This document shows positions 45,290-53,726 of a DNA stretch of 64,000 nt, piece by piece. Each line of letters starts with the position of its first letter. The stretch's first letter is position 1. Where the stretch lies: assembly GCF_001636315.1 (NCBI RefSeq), contig NZ_KV440949.1, positions 2,471,203-2,535,202 on the forward strand, written 5' to 3'. The notes beneath the pieces are model-generated. The model searched no databases and was not told where the DNA came from. It saw only the letters and a program-made list of their open reading frames with translations. Origin of the DNA: Neobacillus mesonae (GTDB lineage Bacteria > Bacillota > Bacilli > Bacillales > Cytobacillaceae). A program made the position numbers and the translations under genes.

Positions 45290-48200
45290 ATGTTGAAAAA
45301 ATTACAGAAGTCGTTTGTGATGTTGTTGGTTTTATTGGTTTCGGGGGTATTTTCGACCCTGTCGGCGATTGCGTCTGAACTAGAGGCTGTTCCCGAGTTT
45401 AACGGTGAATCTAATGGAGTCATTAGGGTAGTCCAAGGGGCAAGTTCAGAATATACCTTGAAGTTATCTTATGAAAAAGGAAATCAAAATAATACATCCG
45501 GAACTATTACGGTTTATACCAATTATCAAATTATTGGAGACACGCCTAGTAATTCAGGTTCCCCACAAACCTTTTCATTTTCAGGAGAAACTTTATCAAA
45601 AAATGTTAAAGGTACTATTTCTGCAAAGAATGCAGTACCAGGAACATACACAATCCCAATTAATGTGACCATTAAAAATAATGGGAATGGCAAAGGGAAT
45701 GAATTGATGAACACCACCATTGACTATTTAACGGTTATGATACTGCCAAGTGATTCAGCAGCACCTGTTGTTACGATCACTAAACCTGTTAATGGCGGCT
45801 TCTATCAATCTAGCAAGCTGCCAAAAGAGCCTGAGTTTACCGTTAAAGACGAAAGTTCTTATACAACCAATGTAACCGGATGGAATACAACAACCGAAGG
45901 AGAGCAAACTGTTACAGTTACCGCAACCGATGCATATGGTAACGTGGGACATGCTTCTGTCACATACTACGTTGATAATACAGCTCCTGCGATTACTTCA
46001 GAGGTCGTTAACGGCGGTGTCTATAATGCTGCTTCACTAAAGGACAAGGTTAAAACTTACTATTCAGTAAATGAACCAACAACATCTCTTTTAGCAGATG
46101 CATTAGACCTGTCAGTTGGCCAGCATACCGTCCATATCACTGCTGTAGATCGAGCCGGAAATAAAGCTGAAAAAGAAATCACCTATATTATAGACAATGA
46201 CGCACCAACAATTACCTTTAACTTTGATGATGGGGGATACTATAAATCTAGTATTTTTAGCTCATTTAACCCCTACTATAACATTGAAGATGACAATTTA
46301 GATCAAGATTCCATTTCGGCTAGTAAACCAAATTTAACAGAAGGACCACACTCAGTAACAGTCAGTGCTTCTGATTTAGCGCAAAACTATAGCACTGCCA
46401 CAGCAAGCTACACCATTGATGATACAGCACCAAAGGTTACTATCCATTTAGAAGATGGGAAATATTATAATGCTGCTTCCTTAAGCGAAATTGGGGAGTT
46501 TTATACTGTAGAGGATCTTAATCTATTAAGGGTAGAACCTTCCGGATTTGGGACCACCAACGGCCACTATAAGGCAACCGTAATTGCTACTGATAAAGCA
46601 GCAAACGTTACAGTTCAATCGGTTGAGTACGTTGTTGATACTATTGATCCTGTGATTACATTTAATTCCGACAAAATCGCCAATCGCGGTTTCTACACAT
46701 CCAGCTATTTGCAAGATCTTACTGATTTCTACTCCGTAGAAGATGCTAACAAGGATGAAGTAAACGTAACTGCGTTTGATTTAACCGAAGGGGAGCACAC
46801 ATTAACCATTACAGCTACTGATAAAGCCGGGAATAAATCAACAGAAACTATTACTTATACAGTGGATAACACAGCACCGACGATTACGTTTAATTTAACG
46901 CCAAATGGTTTCTATAATTCTAAAAATCTACCAGAAAACTATTTCACTACCTCTGACAAAAACGGAGTAGTAAGTGTAGTTCAATCCGGCTATGATAAAT
47001 CTGAGGGCATACACACGCTGACTGTTACTGCGATGGATGCTGCCGGGAATAGTACAACAGAATCCATCACCTACACAGTAGACGATACAGATCCAGCAGT
47101 TTCAATTAATATCCCTAAAAATGGCGGTTTCTATCAATCTGCTAATCTACCTAAGCAGCCAGATTTCGTAGTAGTCGATGCCAGTCCTGTTGTAACCAAC
47201 ATTGTCGGTTACAATAAAGAAGCGGAAGCAGAGCATACCGTCACGGTTACTGCAACAGATGCGGCTGGTAATGTTGGTAGTGCATCAGTAACCTACACGG
47301 TCGACAATACAAAGCCAGAGATTACTTCAAAATTGATTGATGGTGGGTATTATAACAAGGAAACACTGGAGAATCTAGGCAAGTATTATGATGTTAAAGA
47401 CCCCAACATAAATTTAGAAAAGGGCGTAACAGCAAGTGATTTAGTCCTGACAGAAGGAAAACACACTGCTGTCATTACCGCGGTAGATAAGGCCGGCAAT
47501 AAAGCTGAGTTAAAAATCAACTACACAGTGGATAATACAAAGCCAACAATTACCTTTAACTTTGATGATAGCAGCTATTATCAGTCTCAAAAATTCAAGA
47601 CCTTTGACCCATATTATAAGGTTGAAGATGAGAATCTTGATAAGGATTCCATTAAAGCAAGTGACATTAGCTTTGCAGAAGGAGAACATGAGTTAACGGT
47701 CAGCGCAGCGGATTTAGCGAAAAACTCCAACAGTGCAACCGTTAAATATATCATTGATGATACAGCTCCAACAGTTACGCTTGCTTTAAAAGATGGGAAG
47801 TATTATAATCTTGAAGCTTTAGAAGCTCTTGGCCAATACTGGTCAGTGACCGATAACAGCCCATTTGACGTTGAAGCAACACCTTTAGTGACTGAAGATG
47901 GAACTTATACGGCAACCGTTAAGGCAGTTGACCGGGCTGGAAACGAAACAACGGTATTTGTTGAATATCATGTTGATAACACACCACCGGAAATTGAACT
48001 GGATGAATCTAAGCTAAAAGATGGCGGGTTCTATAACGCAGCCTACCTTAAAGGTTTATCCAGCAAGCCTTACACAGTGAAAGACGCCAATCCTGATACC
48101 GATACCGCTAGTGAGTTCTATTATGAAGAAGGAACTCATGAGTATACTCTTACAGCTAAAGATAAAGCTGGAAACACGGCCGTCAAAACGATTTCCTATA

Positions 48201-49255
48201 CAGTCGATAATACCGCACCAACGATTGGATTTAATCTAGAAAAAGATAAAGTTTATACTTCGGCTCAGCTTGCAGAAATCGGGCAGTACTATAGCGTGTC
48301 AGATAACCGCCCTGAAGCCGTTCATGTAGAGGCGGACGAATTAATCACCGGGAAGGATGGAACTTATACTCTAAATGTTACGGCAACAGACAAAGCCGGG
48401 AACATCACAACTGCTTCCATCACCTATACTGTAGATGATACAGCCCCAGTGGTTAAGTTCCATTTGGAAGATGGCAAGCACTATACAACAAAAACTTTAA
48501 CCGATGCCTTGGCTGAATTTGACCATTACTACACTGCCACAGATAAACACTTAGCAGATGTTAAAGCTGAGCCATTAAAAACCAATGAGGGTGTGCATAC
48601 GTTAACTGTCAAGGCAACAGATGCTGTAGGAAATAATACGGTTGCATCCGTTACCTACACCGTCGATAACACTGCGCCGAATATCAGTGGCTTAAATGGA
48701 TTAAAAGACGGCCAGCGTTTCTTAGTAGGACAAAAGATCGATATTAAACCGATTGTAACAGATAACTTTGACAAGGAGCCAACTTTAGAGGGCCCAGTTA
48801 AACTTGATACCTCAAAAGCCGGAGCTCATAGCATTACGGTTACTGCAACGGACAAAGCCGGAAATACAAACAGTTTCACATATTCCTATCATGTTTATCA
48901 GTATAGCGGCGTCCTTGAGCCAGTTAAAGCTGACGGTTCCAGCACATTTAAAAAGAACAGCACGATTCCAGTGAAGTTCCAAATTAATGATGGCAAACAA
49001 TATGTGACTGACGCCGTTGCGACACTTGGCCTTGTCAAAATTTCTAACAACGGAAGCGAAGAGGAAGCCCAAGTGATTTTTACATCTGCGGCTACAGAAG
49101 GCAACCTTTTCCGCTGTGGAAACGGAGACAGCCAATATATCTTTAACCTAGGTACAAAAACCTTAGATGAAGGTAAATATAAGGCAGTCATCAAAATTGA
49201 ACTCGATGGAATAGAAACAATTAAAGAATCTCAAACTTTTATCATAAAAAAATAA
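45290..49255 (+). CDS. Giant secreted surface protein with 14 Ig-like repeats
   Basis: The 1321-residue protein has a signal peptide (about 1-29), an N-terminal beta domain to about 155, then Ig-like repeats of about 74-85 residues marked by TATDKAGNxxT...YTVDNTAP. Units 1-6 (about 157-600) and 7-12 (about 600-1045) correspond one by one, a higher-order duplication offset by about 444 residues. Unit 13 resembles unit 4; unit 14 is divergent. The last 120 residues (SGVLEPVKADGSSTFKKNSTIPVKFQ) form the PxKF-type C-terminal domain seen in other secreted Gram-positive proteins. There is no LPXTG, transmembrane tail or wall-binding repeat, so attachment is unclear. Adhesin or structural role inferred. 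Confidence 0.85.
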   Translation: MLKKLQKSFVMLLVLLVSGVFSTLSAIASELEAVPEFNGESNGVIRVVQGASSEYTLKLSYEKGNQNNTSGTITVYTNYQIIGDTPSNSGSPQTFSFSGETLSKNVKGTISAKNAVPGTYTIPINVTIKNNGNGKGNELMNTTIDYLTVMILPSDSAAPVVTITKPVNGGFYQSSKLPKEPEFTVKDESSYTTNVTGWNTTTEGEQTVTVTATDAYGNVGHASVTYYVDNTAPAITSEVVNGGVYNAASLKDKVKTYYSVNEPTTSLLADALDLSVGQHTVHITAVDRAGNKAEKEITYIIDNDAPTITFNFDDGGYYKSSIFSSFNPYYNIEDDNLDQDSISASKPNLTEGPHSVTVSASDLAQNYSTATASYTIDDTAPKVTIHLEDGKYYNAASLSEIGEFYTVEDLNLLRVEPSGFGTTNGHYKATVIATDKAANVTVQSVEYVVDTIDPVITFNSDKIANRGFYTSSYLQDLTDFYSVEDANKDEVNVTAFDLTEGEHTLTITATDKAGNKSTETITYTVDNTAPTITFNLTPNGFYNSKNLPENYFTTSDKNGVVSVVQSGYDKSEGIHTLTVTAMDAAGNSTTESITYTVDDTDPAVSINIPKNGGFYQSANLPKQPDFVVVDASPVVTNIVGYNKEAEAEHTVTVTATDAAGNVGSASVTYTVDNTKPEITSKLIDGGYYNKETLENLGKYYDVKDPNINLEKGVTASDLVLTEGKHTAVITAVDKAGNKAELKINYTVDNTKPTITFNFDDSSYYQSQKFKTFDPYYKVEDENLDKDSIKASDISFAEGEHELTVSAADLAKNSNSATVKYIIDDTAPTVTLALKDGKYYNLEALEALGQYWSVTDNSPFDVEATPLVTEDGTYTATVKAVDRAGNETTVFVEYHVDNTPPEIELDESKLKDGGFYNAAYLKGLSSKPYTVKDANPDTDTASEFYYEEGTHEYTLTAKDKAGNTAVKTISYTVDNTAPTIGFNLEKDKVYTSAQLAEIGQYYSVSDNRPEAVHVEADELITGKDGTYTLNVTATDKAGNITTASITYTVDDTAPVVKFHLEDGKHYTTKTLTDALAEFDHYYTATDKHLADVKAEPLKTNEGVHTLTVKATDAVGNNTVASVTYTVDNTAPNISGLNGLKDGQRFLVGQKIDIKPIVTDNFDKEPTLEGPVKLDTSKAGAHSITVTATDKAGNTNSFTYSYHVYQYSGVLEPVKADGSSTFKKNSTIPVKFQINDGKQYVTDAVATLGLVKISNNGSEEEAQVIFTSAATEGNLFRCGNGDSQYIFNLGTKTLDEGKYKAVIKIELDGIETIKESQTFIIKK

Positions 49256-49262
49256 TCCCAAA

Positions 49263-49290
49263 GAACCCCGTCTTTTCTTCGACGGGGTTC
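49263..49290. terminator. Hairpin between convergent surface-protein and parR genes
   Basis: GAACCCCGTC and GACGGGGTTC form a perfect 10-bp GC-rich stem. T tracts are weak on both sides, but its position between two stop codons fits a shared terminator. Confidence 0.75.
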
Positions 49291-49305
49291 GATTCTGTAT
49301 TTAAA

Positions 49306-49890
49306 CTATTTATTCATACTCGCCAAAAACCCGCCCAGCAGATCATCGGCATCCTCTTCCTGATCTTCTTCAGTACCAGCAGCAAATTCATCCGGTTTAA
49401 TCTGATCCCAATCAATCGTATCTAAATCATCGTCCCGATGGTCGGGCTCAACTGCCGCAGCTGCTTCTTCATTTAAAGAAATGTCGATTTCTTGCGGCAC
49501 CGGGGTCATTTCCTCCTGAAGATATAACACCTCTTCAAGGTCTAAAGACTTACTATTTAATGACGCTAACAACGAAGTCGCGCGCATTGGGTCGGCAATC
49601 AGCTGATACACGATGCTCCCAAGCAAAGCTTCCGAGTGCTCATGCTTTAGCCAATCTCGCTGCATCTTGGTTAAGGATTTCGGAAGGGGAATCGTGATGG
49701 TTTCCTTCTCCCTGGAATAAGAATTTCCGACCCCTTGCAGAACAAACTCAGCCATCTTACTGGAAAAATTCCGTCTTTCCGTTTCCTTCAATCGTTGCAA
49801 TTCTTTCAAAAGATGTTCCGGTGTATCGGATGGGAGCCGGAAAGAAATTGCCTGACCTCGCTTTATGTCAGTGGTGGCAGACTTTTTCAT
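49306..49890 (-). CDS. ParR-like ribbon-helix-helix adaptor
   Basis: The 194-residue protein begins KRGQAISFRLPSDTPEHLL, a strand plus two helices ending NFSSKMAEFVLQGV, which reads as a ribbon-helix-helix DNA-binding fold as in ParR. The middle is helical. The last 50 residues are strongly acidic (DHRDDDLDTIDWDQIKPDEF) and end DDLLGGFLASMNK, the kind of tail by which ParR contacts the ParM filament end. AAGGTGATG precedes the ATG, 14 nt after the parM stop. Not similar to a named ParR by memory; the call rests on fold and context. Confidence 0.65.
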   Translation of the reverse strand: MKKSATTDIKRGQAISFRLPSDTPEHLLKELQRLKETERRNFSSKMAEFVLQGVGNSYSREKETITIPLPKSLTKMQRDWLKHEHSEALLGSIVYQLIADPMRATSLLASLNSKSLDLEEVLYLQEEMTPVPQEIDISLNEEAAAAVEPDHRDDDLDTIDWDQIKPDEFAAGTEEDQEEDADDLLGGFLASMNK

Positions 49891-49904
49891 ATCATCACCT
49901 TAGA

Positions 49905-51071
49905 TTAATTTTTAACCGGTGTTTTAACTTCTGCTGCCTTTTGTTTTTCTGTTCTTCTGACAAAGTCAGTGATGAGCTTATAATAAGCATTTGCCATCAT
50001 CCAAATACTTTCTTTCTCATCCTCGAAAAATTCAATATTGTAGCCGTCTAGATTGTTATTTAAAGTTTTAAGATAATCCTTTAACACATGTGATCCGCCA
50101 CCGACAAAATAGCAGATTTCCGTCTGTGAGTTTTTTAACCAGACATTGCGCAATAAACGGTATTGTTTTTTTGCCAAGTCCAAGAGAATTCGGTCGGTAA
50201 TATCATGGACGCTTGTCCTGCTGCCACGAACCATAATATGATTACGGTTATTTTTGCGGGTAATAATATCGACCACATCACGGCGGCTGTCGAGCTCAAC
50301 GCCATGCTTCTTTCTAATCTCTTCCCGAATTGCCTCTAATGACTCGGAAACGCCAAGATTAAAGCCTTGAGCCTTATCATCATCGACATTACGGTTTTTA
50401 ATCACAGCGATATCAGTAGAAAGGCCGCCGATATCTTGGATTAAAATGCGCTTATCAATTAAATCCTTGTTAATAATTTTTAAGTTACTATCCATTACAA
50501 GGTTAATGAATGCAGCAAACCCCTCCGGGTATACCTTTACTTCATTAAATTTTATATTTACCTTTATTCCTTGGTATTTAGGAGTCACAAGGAACTCGAC
50601 CTGATGAACAGAACCTAGTAATTTAGAGCGGTATCCCGCGTCTTTCCCTTCTTTTACTTCACGAAGGGGGAGACCGGTTCCAATCGTATATGTAGCATCA
50701 ATCACATTTTTTGTCTGCGGAAAGTCTTGTTTTACCGCATCTAATGCCAATGTCGCAAACAGCATAATTAAAGTTTGATCTTCCTCAGACTTGCTGCTGC
50801 CTGGGTCTAATTCAGCCGCATTATCGCTTTTAGCTGCCAGGTTCCCGACACGATAAATGAGATTATTCTCCTTCAGGGCAGGGGAGTGGACTCTAATATG
50901 AATTCCGTCTAACGGATCTTTACTATCCAGTTCTTCAATCCCGATAATCGGGCGGTCTTCTGTATCTCTAGCAATAATGTTCGGGATATTCAATTCATAT
51001 TCCATTTCTCCAAAAATTGCCTTAATCGAATCATTACCAACGTCAACTGCGGCCAATCTTGATTTTGTCAT
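49905..51071 (-). CDS. parM: ParM/StbA-family actin-like ATPase
   Basis: 388 residues from ATG 51071 (AAAGGG 9 nt ahead). Actin-fold nucleotide motifs are LAAVDVGNDSIKAIFG (phosphate 1), RILIQDIGGLSTDIAVI (phosphate 2) and CYFVGGGSHVLKDYL (adenosine). ParM proteins polymerise and push plasmid copies apart with ParR bound to the parC centromere. No replication gene, phage gene or plasmid marker is in the window, so this seems a chromosomal copy. A GTNNAC iteron array stands 100-300 nt upstream, where parC lies in plasmid systems. Confidence 0.85.
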   Translation of the reverse strand: MTKSRLAAVDVGNDSIKAIFGEMEYELNIPNIIARDTEDRPIIGIEELDSKDPLDGIHIRVHSPALKENNLIYRVGNLAAKSDNAAELDPGSSKSEEDQTLIMLFATLALDAVKQDFPQTKNVIDATYTIGTGLPLREVKEGKDAGYRSKLLGSVHQVEFLVTPKYQGIKVNIKFNEVKVYPEGFAAFINLVMDSNLKIINKDLIDKRILIQDIGGLSTDIAVIKNRNVDDDKAQGFNLGVSESLEAIREEIRKKHGVELDSRRDVVDIITRKNNRNHIMVRGSRTSVHDITDRILLDLAKKQYRLLRNVWLKNSQTEICYFVGGGSHVLKDYLKTLNNNLDGYNIEFFEDEKESIWMMANAYYKLITDFVRRTEKQKAAEVKTPVKN

Positions 51072-51130
51072 AAGCCTCAACCCTTTCCACTTAAATTGGT
51101 TTATCTATCATTAAGCGTATAAGAGTTTAC

Positions 51131-51150
51131 TAGATTCAGCAATGAATCTA
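51131..51150. promoter_or_regulatory. Perfect palindrome upstream of parM
   Basis: TAGATTCA, GCAA, TGAATCTA: an 8-bp-arm inverted repeat between the iteron array and the parM start. It could be an operator or a small hairpin in the 5-prime leader. Confidence 0.5.
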
Positions 51151-51167
51151 AGCGAAAAGAAATATAA

Positions 51168-51376
51168 GTGTAAAAATGTAAACAATACGTAAACTTTTGT
51201 AGACAAGTAAACAATTTCGTAAACATCGTTTACAAAGATGTACACTTGTTGATTTAATGCGATGTTTACATATTTGTATACACGTAAACATTATTGTAAA
51301 CATAATGTATACAAAATGCATACATGTAAACATATGATGTATACAATTCGAAAACATGTAATCATTTCTGTTTACA
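51168..51376. repeat. GTNNAC iteron array upstream of parM (candidate parC centromere)
   Basis: GTAAAC, GTTTAC, GTATAC and close forms occur about 18 times, for example at 51178, 51189, 51199, 51207, 51219, 51228, 51264, 51276, 51284, 51296, 51307, 51326, 51339 and 51370. Spacings alternate near 12 and 8 bp, so every second motif is about 20-21 bp away. Most of the motifs are hexamer palindromes. Position upstream of parM-parR fits a ParR-binding site; that is inference. Confidence 0.7.
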
Positions 51377-51422
51377 TATTGTTTCTTGGAAAAATAAAAA
51401 CCTGAAACAAAGCGTTCCAGGT

Positions 51423-51735
51423 CCCATTGTCTTATTGTTATTTGTTGACAATAACTGCTATATGGTTGCTAACATCAAGAAAGACAAGTGATTCTTATAT
51501 TTATACTTATGAGTTACAGTATTGTCATTGCCTCATCTTGATCTAGAAAATAGGGTTTGTGTCGTCTTCCTGGAGTCATCCTATTTGCTGCACACCGGTT
51601 TGTTCTAGAAAGTACTTTTTCCCAGCCATTTCGACCCCAGCCTGTCTGCAATACACCGGTTGAATCAAATTAATATATCTTCCCGTCTACTAACACCCTG
51701 CTTGTTTTCGCCGTACCCGCTTCATCCATGTACAT
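51423..51735 (-). pseudogene. Remnant of a third L,D-transpeptidase gene (wall-binding repeat region)
   Basis: Two blocks match the intact gene at 51923-53386. The part near 51423-51545 parallels its last codons (GGTCCCAT, ATTCTTATATTTA, GAGTTACAGTA). The part near 51570-51730 parallels 52340-52490 (GCACACCGGTTTG, TTTCGACCC, CAGCCTGTCTGCAATA). About 300 bp between them are lost and all frames are broken. It would read on the minus strand, and ends against the second iteron array. Confidence 0.8.
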
Positions 51736-51744
51736 GTATTGATT

Positions 51745-51876
51745 TAAAGCGATGTTTACATATCTGCAAACAAGCAAACGTTATTGTAAACGTAACGTAT
51801 ACAAAACGTAGACAAGTAAACTTGTAATGTGTACAATTCGAAAACATGTAAACTTATCTGTTTACTTGATGTTTTC
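51745..51876. repeat. Second GTNNAC iteron array, duplicate of the first
   Basis: The sequence parallels 51254-51386 with a constant 490-bp offset and no indels: GTTTAC 51264/51754, GTAAAC 51296/51786, GTTTAC 51370/51860. It lies just downstream of the intact transpeptidase gene, as the first array does for the remnant, so gene end plus array were duplicated as a unit. Confidence 0.8.
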
Positions 51877-51922
51877 TTACGGAATAAAACCCAAAACAAA
51901 AGTTTCAGGTCCCATCGCCTCC

Positions 51923-53386
51923 TTACCATTTATCAGAAATAATCGCCATATCCTTGTTGACGTCAAGATAATACCAATGATTCTTATATTTAATCCAATG
52001 AGTTACAGTAGAACGTAGATTATTTAAATAATACCGCTCTCCATCTACATTCAGCCAATCAGACACCCCGTCATCAATCACATCAGTTATAACAGCAGCC
52101 AAAGCAGTATTGTAAGAACCATCGGTGCTTAAGTAATACCAGCTCCCATTAACGTTAATCCAGCCGGTTTGCATTACACCATCATCCGCTAAGTAGTACC
52201 AGTTCCCGCCGTCATTAGCCCAGTCGGTCTTCATGGCACCTGATTGATCAAAATAATACTTTTTGTCACCAGCCTTAAGCCAGCCGGTTGTCATTGCTCC
52301 ATCATGGTCCAGATAATAGCTTTTGCCGTCTAGCTGAAGCCATCCTGTATGCAGCACACCGGTTTGATCTAAAAAGTACCTTTTCCCATCTATTTCGACC
52401 CAGCCTGTCTGCAATATACCGGATGAATCAAAATAATACCTTTTCCCGTCTGTTTCCACCCAGCTTGTTTTCACTGCACCAGCGTCATCTAAATAATATT
52501 TTTCCCCGTCTATTTCATGCCAGCCGCTCTCCTTTGCCGCCCCGGTTAAATCCAAGTAATACTTCTTGCTGCCATCCTCCAGCCAGCCCCTCTGCATGGC
52601 ACCTGATTGATTAAAGTAATATTTTTTTCCGCCGATTGTAAACCAGCCGGTCCGCACTACCCCATTTATATCAAGGAAATATTTATCCCCGCGGAGTTCT
52701 AGCCATCCTGTTTTCATGGCTCCGGATTGAAGAAAGAAGTACTTTTTCCCGGCGATCGTCTGCCAACCTGTCTTTGCAATCCCATTTTCGTAATAATATT
52801 TACTTCCGTTTGCCAAAACCCAGCCACTTTTCTGTTCAATCGGCGTACTTTCACCGCCGCCCCCGCTCACAGGGGCCGTTACAGGATAGCCATTTGCTAC
52901 GGCAATAGCATCAAAACTGCTGCTTGAATAAGTAATCACAACCGGTGTGAAATTATTTACCCTGCCAAACAGCCACTGCACCTCGGCATTATGCATCCGT
53001 ACACAGCCCGAACTGACATACCTGCCAATCGAATTTTCATTATTGTTGCCGTGGATCCCATAGGTGGTGCCATATGTGCCCCTTGCCTCAAGCCCCAGCC
53101 AGCGGTTGCCTAGCGGGTTTCGGGGGTCGCCGCCAGGAATATTCTCCGTATAATAAGGGCGGTTGACGATCTTATTGACAATCCGAAATTTCCCCTCAGG
53201 CGTTAACGCACGTGTCCTCCCAGTAGCTACACTAAAGGTTCTCACCAGCTTTCCATCTTGATAAAAGGCGAGTGTATTGGTTCGTTTATTGATAATAATG
53301 AACTGCGTGTTAGTATCAGCTTCCGTATGGCTGGTAAAAACGAACAAAGACATCAACAACACAAAAATCGCTGATAATTGTTTCAT
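51923..53386 (-). CDS. L,D-transpeptidase with C-terminal wall-binding repeats (first copy)
   Basis: 487 residues from ATG 53386 (GGAGA ahead): signal peptide ending near TEA, then a YkuD domain (about 25-160) with YGIHGNNNENSIGRYVSSGCVRMH, the HxG and SxGCxR(M) catalytic motif with nucleophile Cys. From about 185 to the end are roughly 13 repeats of about 20 residues with the GW...G.KYY(F/L)D..G pattern of choline-binding-type (CW) modules. The last module is divergent. Such enzymes cross-link or decorate peptidoglycan outside the membrane. A paralog lies 340 nt upstream, and a remnant copy downstream. Confidence 0.9.
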   Translation of the reverse strand: MKQLSAIFVLLMSLFVFTSHTEADTNTQFIIINKRTNTLAFYQDGKLVRTFSVATGRTRALTPEGKFRIVNKIVNRPYYTENIPGGDPRNPLGNRWLGLEARGTYGTTYGIHGNNNENSIGRYVSSGCVRMHNAEVQWLFGRVNNFTPVVITYSSSSFDAIAVANGYPVTAPVSGGGGESTPIEQKSGWVLANGSKYYYENGIAKTGWQTIAGKKYFFLQSGAMKTGWLELRGDKYFLDINGVVRTGWFTIGGKKYYFNQSGAMQRGWLEDGSKKYYLDLTGAAKESGWHEIDGEKYYLDDAGAVKTSWVETDGKRYYFDSSGILQTGWVEIDGKRYFLDQTGVLHTGWLQLDGKSYYLDHDGAMTTGWLKAGDKKYYFDQSGAMKTDWANDGGNWYYLADDGVMQTGWINVNGSWYYLSTDGSYNTALAAVITDVIDDGVSDWLNVDGERYYLNNLRSTVTHWIKYKNHWYYLDVNKDMAIISDKW

Positions 53387-53487
53387 AATGATCTCTCCAA
53401 TATGGTTGTTATCTTTAACATAACATGCCAAATCAGAGCGAATTGTCACAATCTGGTAGTAAATTTGTAACTTTTTTAATACTTATT

Positions 53488-53660
53488 GCTTAAGGACAAA
53501 ACACTTCTTTGAAACTAGAAAACTGTCCTCAATAGGCATGCTTAAGGACAAATTACTCCTTCATACCTACAAAACTATCTTCAATAAGCCTTCTTGAGGA
53601 CAGAAACCTCCTTCATGCCTACTAAACTGTCTTCAATAGCCCTTATTAAAGACAAAACCA
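53488..53660. repeat. AAGGACA/AAGACA repeat array, about 52-bp period, four units
   Basis: CTTAAGGACA, CTTAAGGACA, CTTGAGGACA and ATTAAAGACA start near 53489, 53541, 53594 and 53645. Each is followed by ACTGTCCTCAATA or ACTGTCTTCAATA. In reverse complement it is the same family as the array at 1163-1500. It separates the two L,D-transpeptidase genes. Confidence 0.8.
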
Positions 53661-53726
53661 GCCCAAATAACGATGAAATTGTCATTAAGGAAGCCCCAGC
53701 TATTAAAAAGCATCTTAAAAATACCA

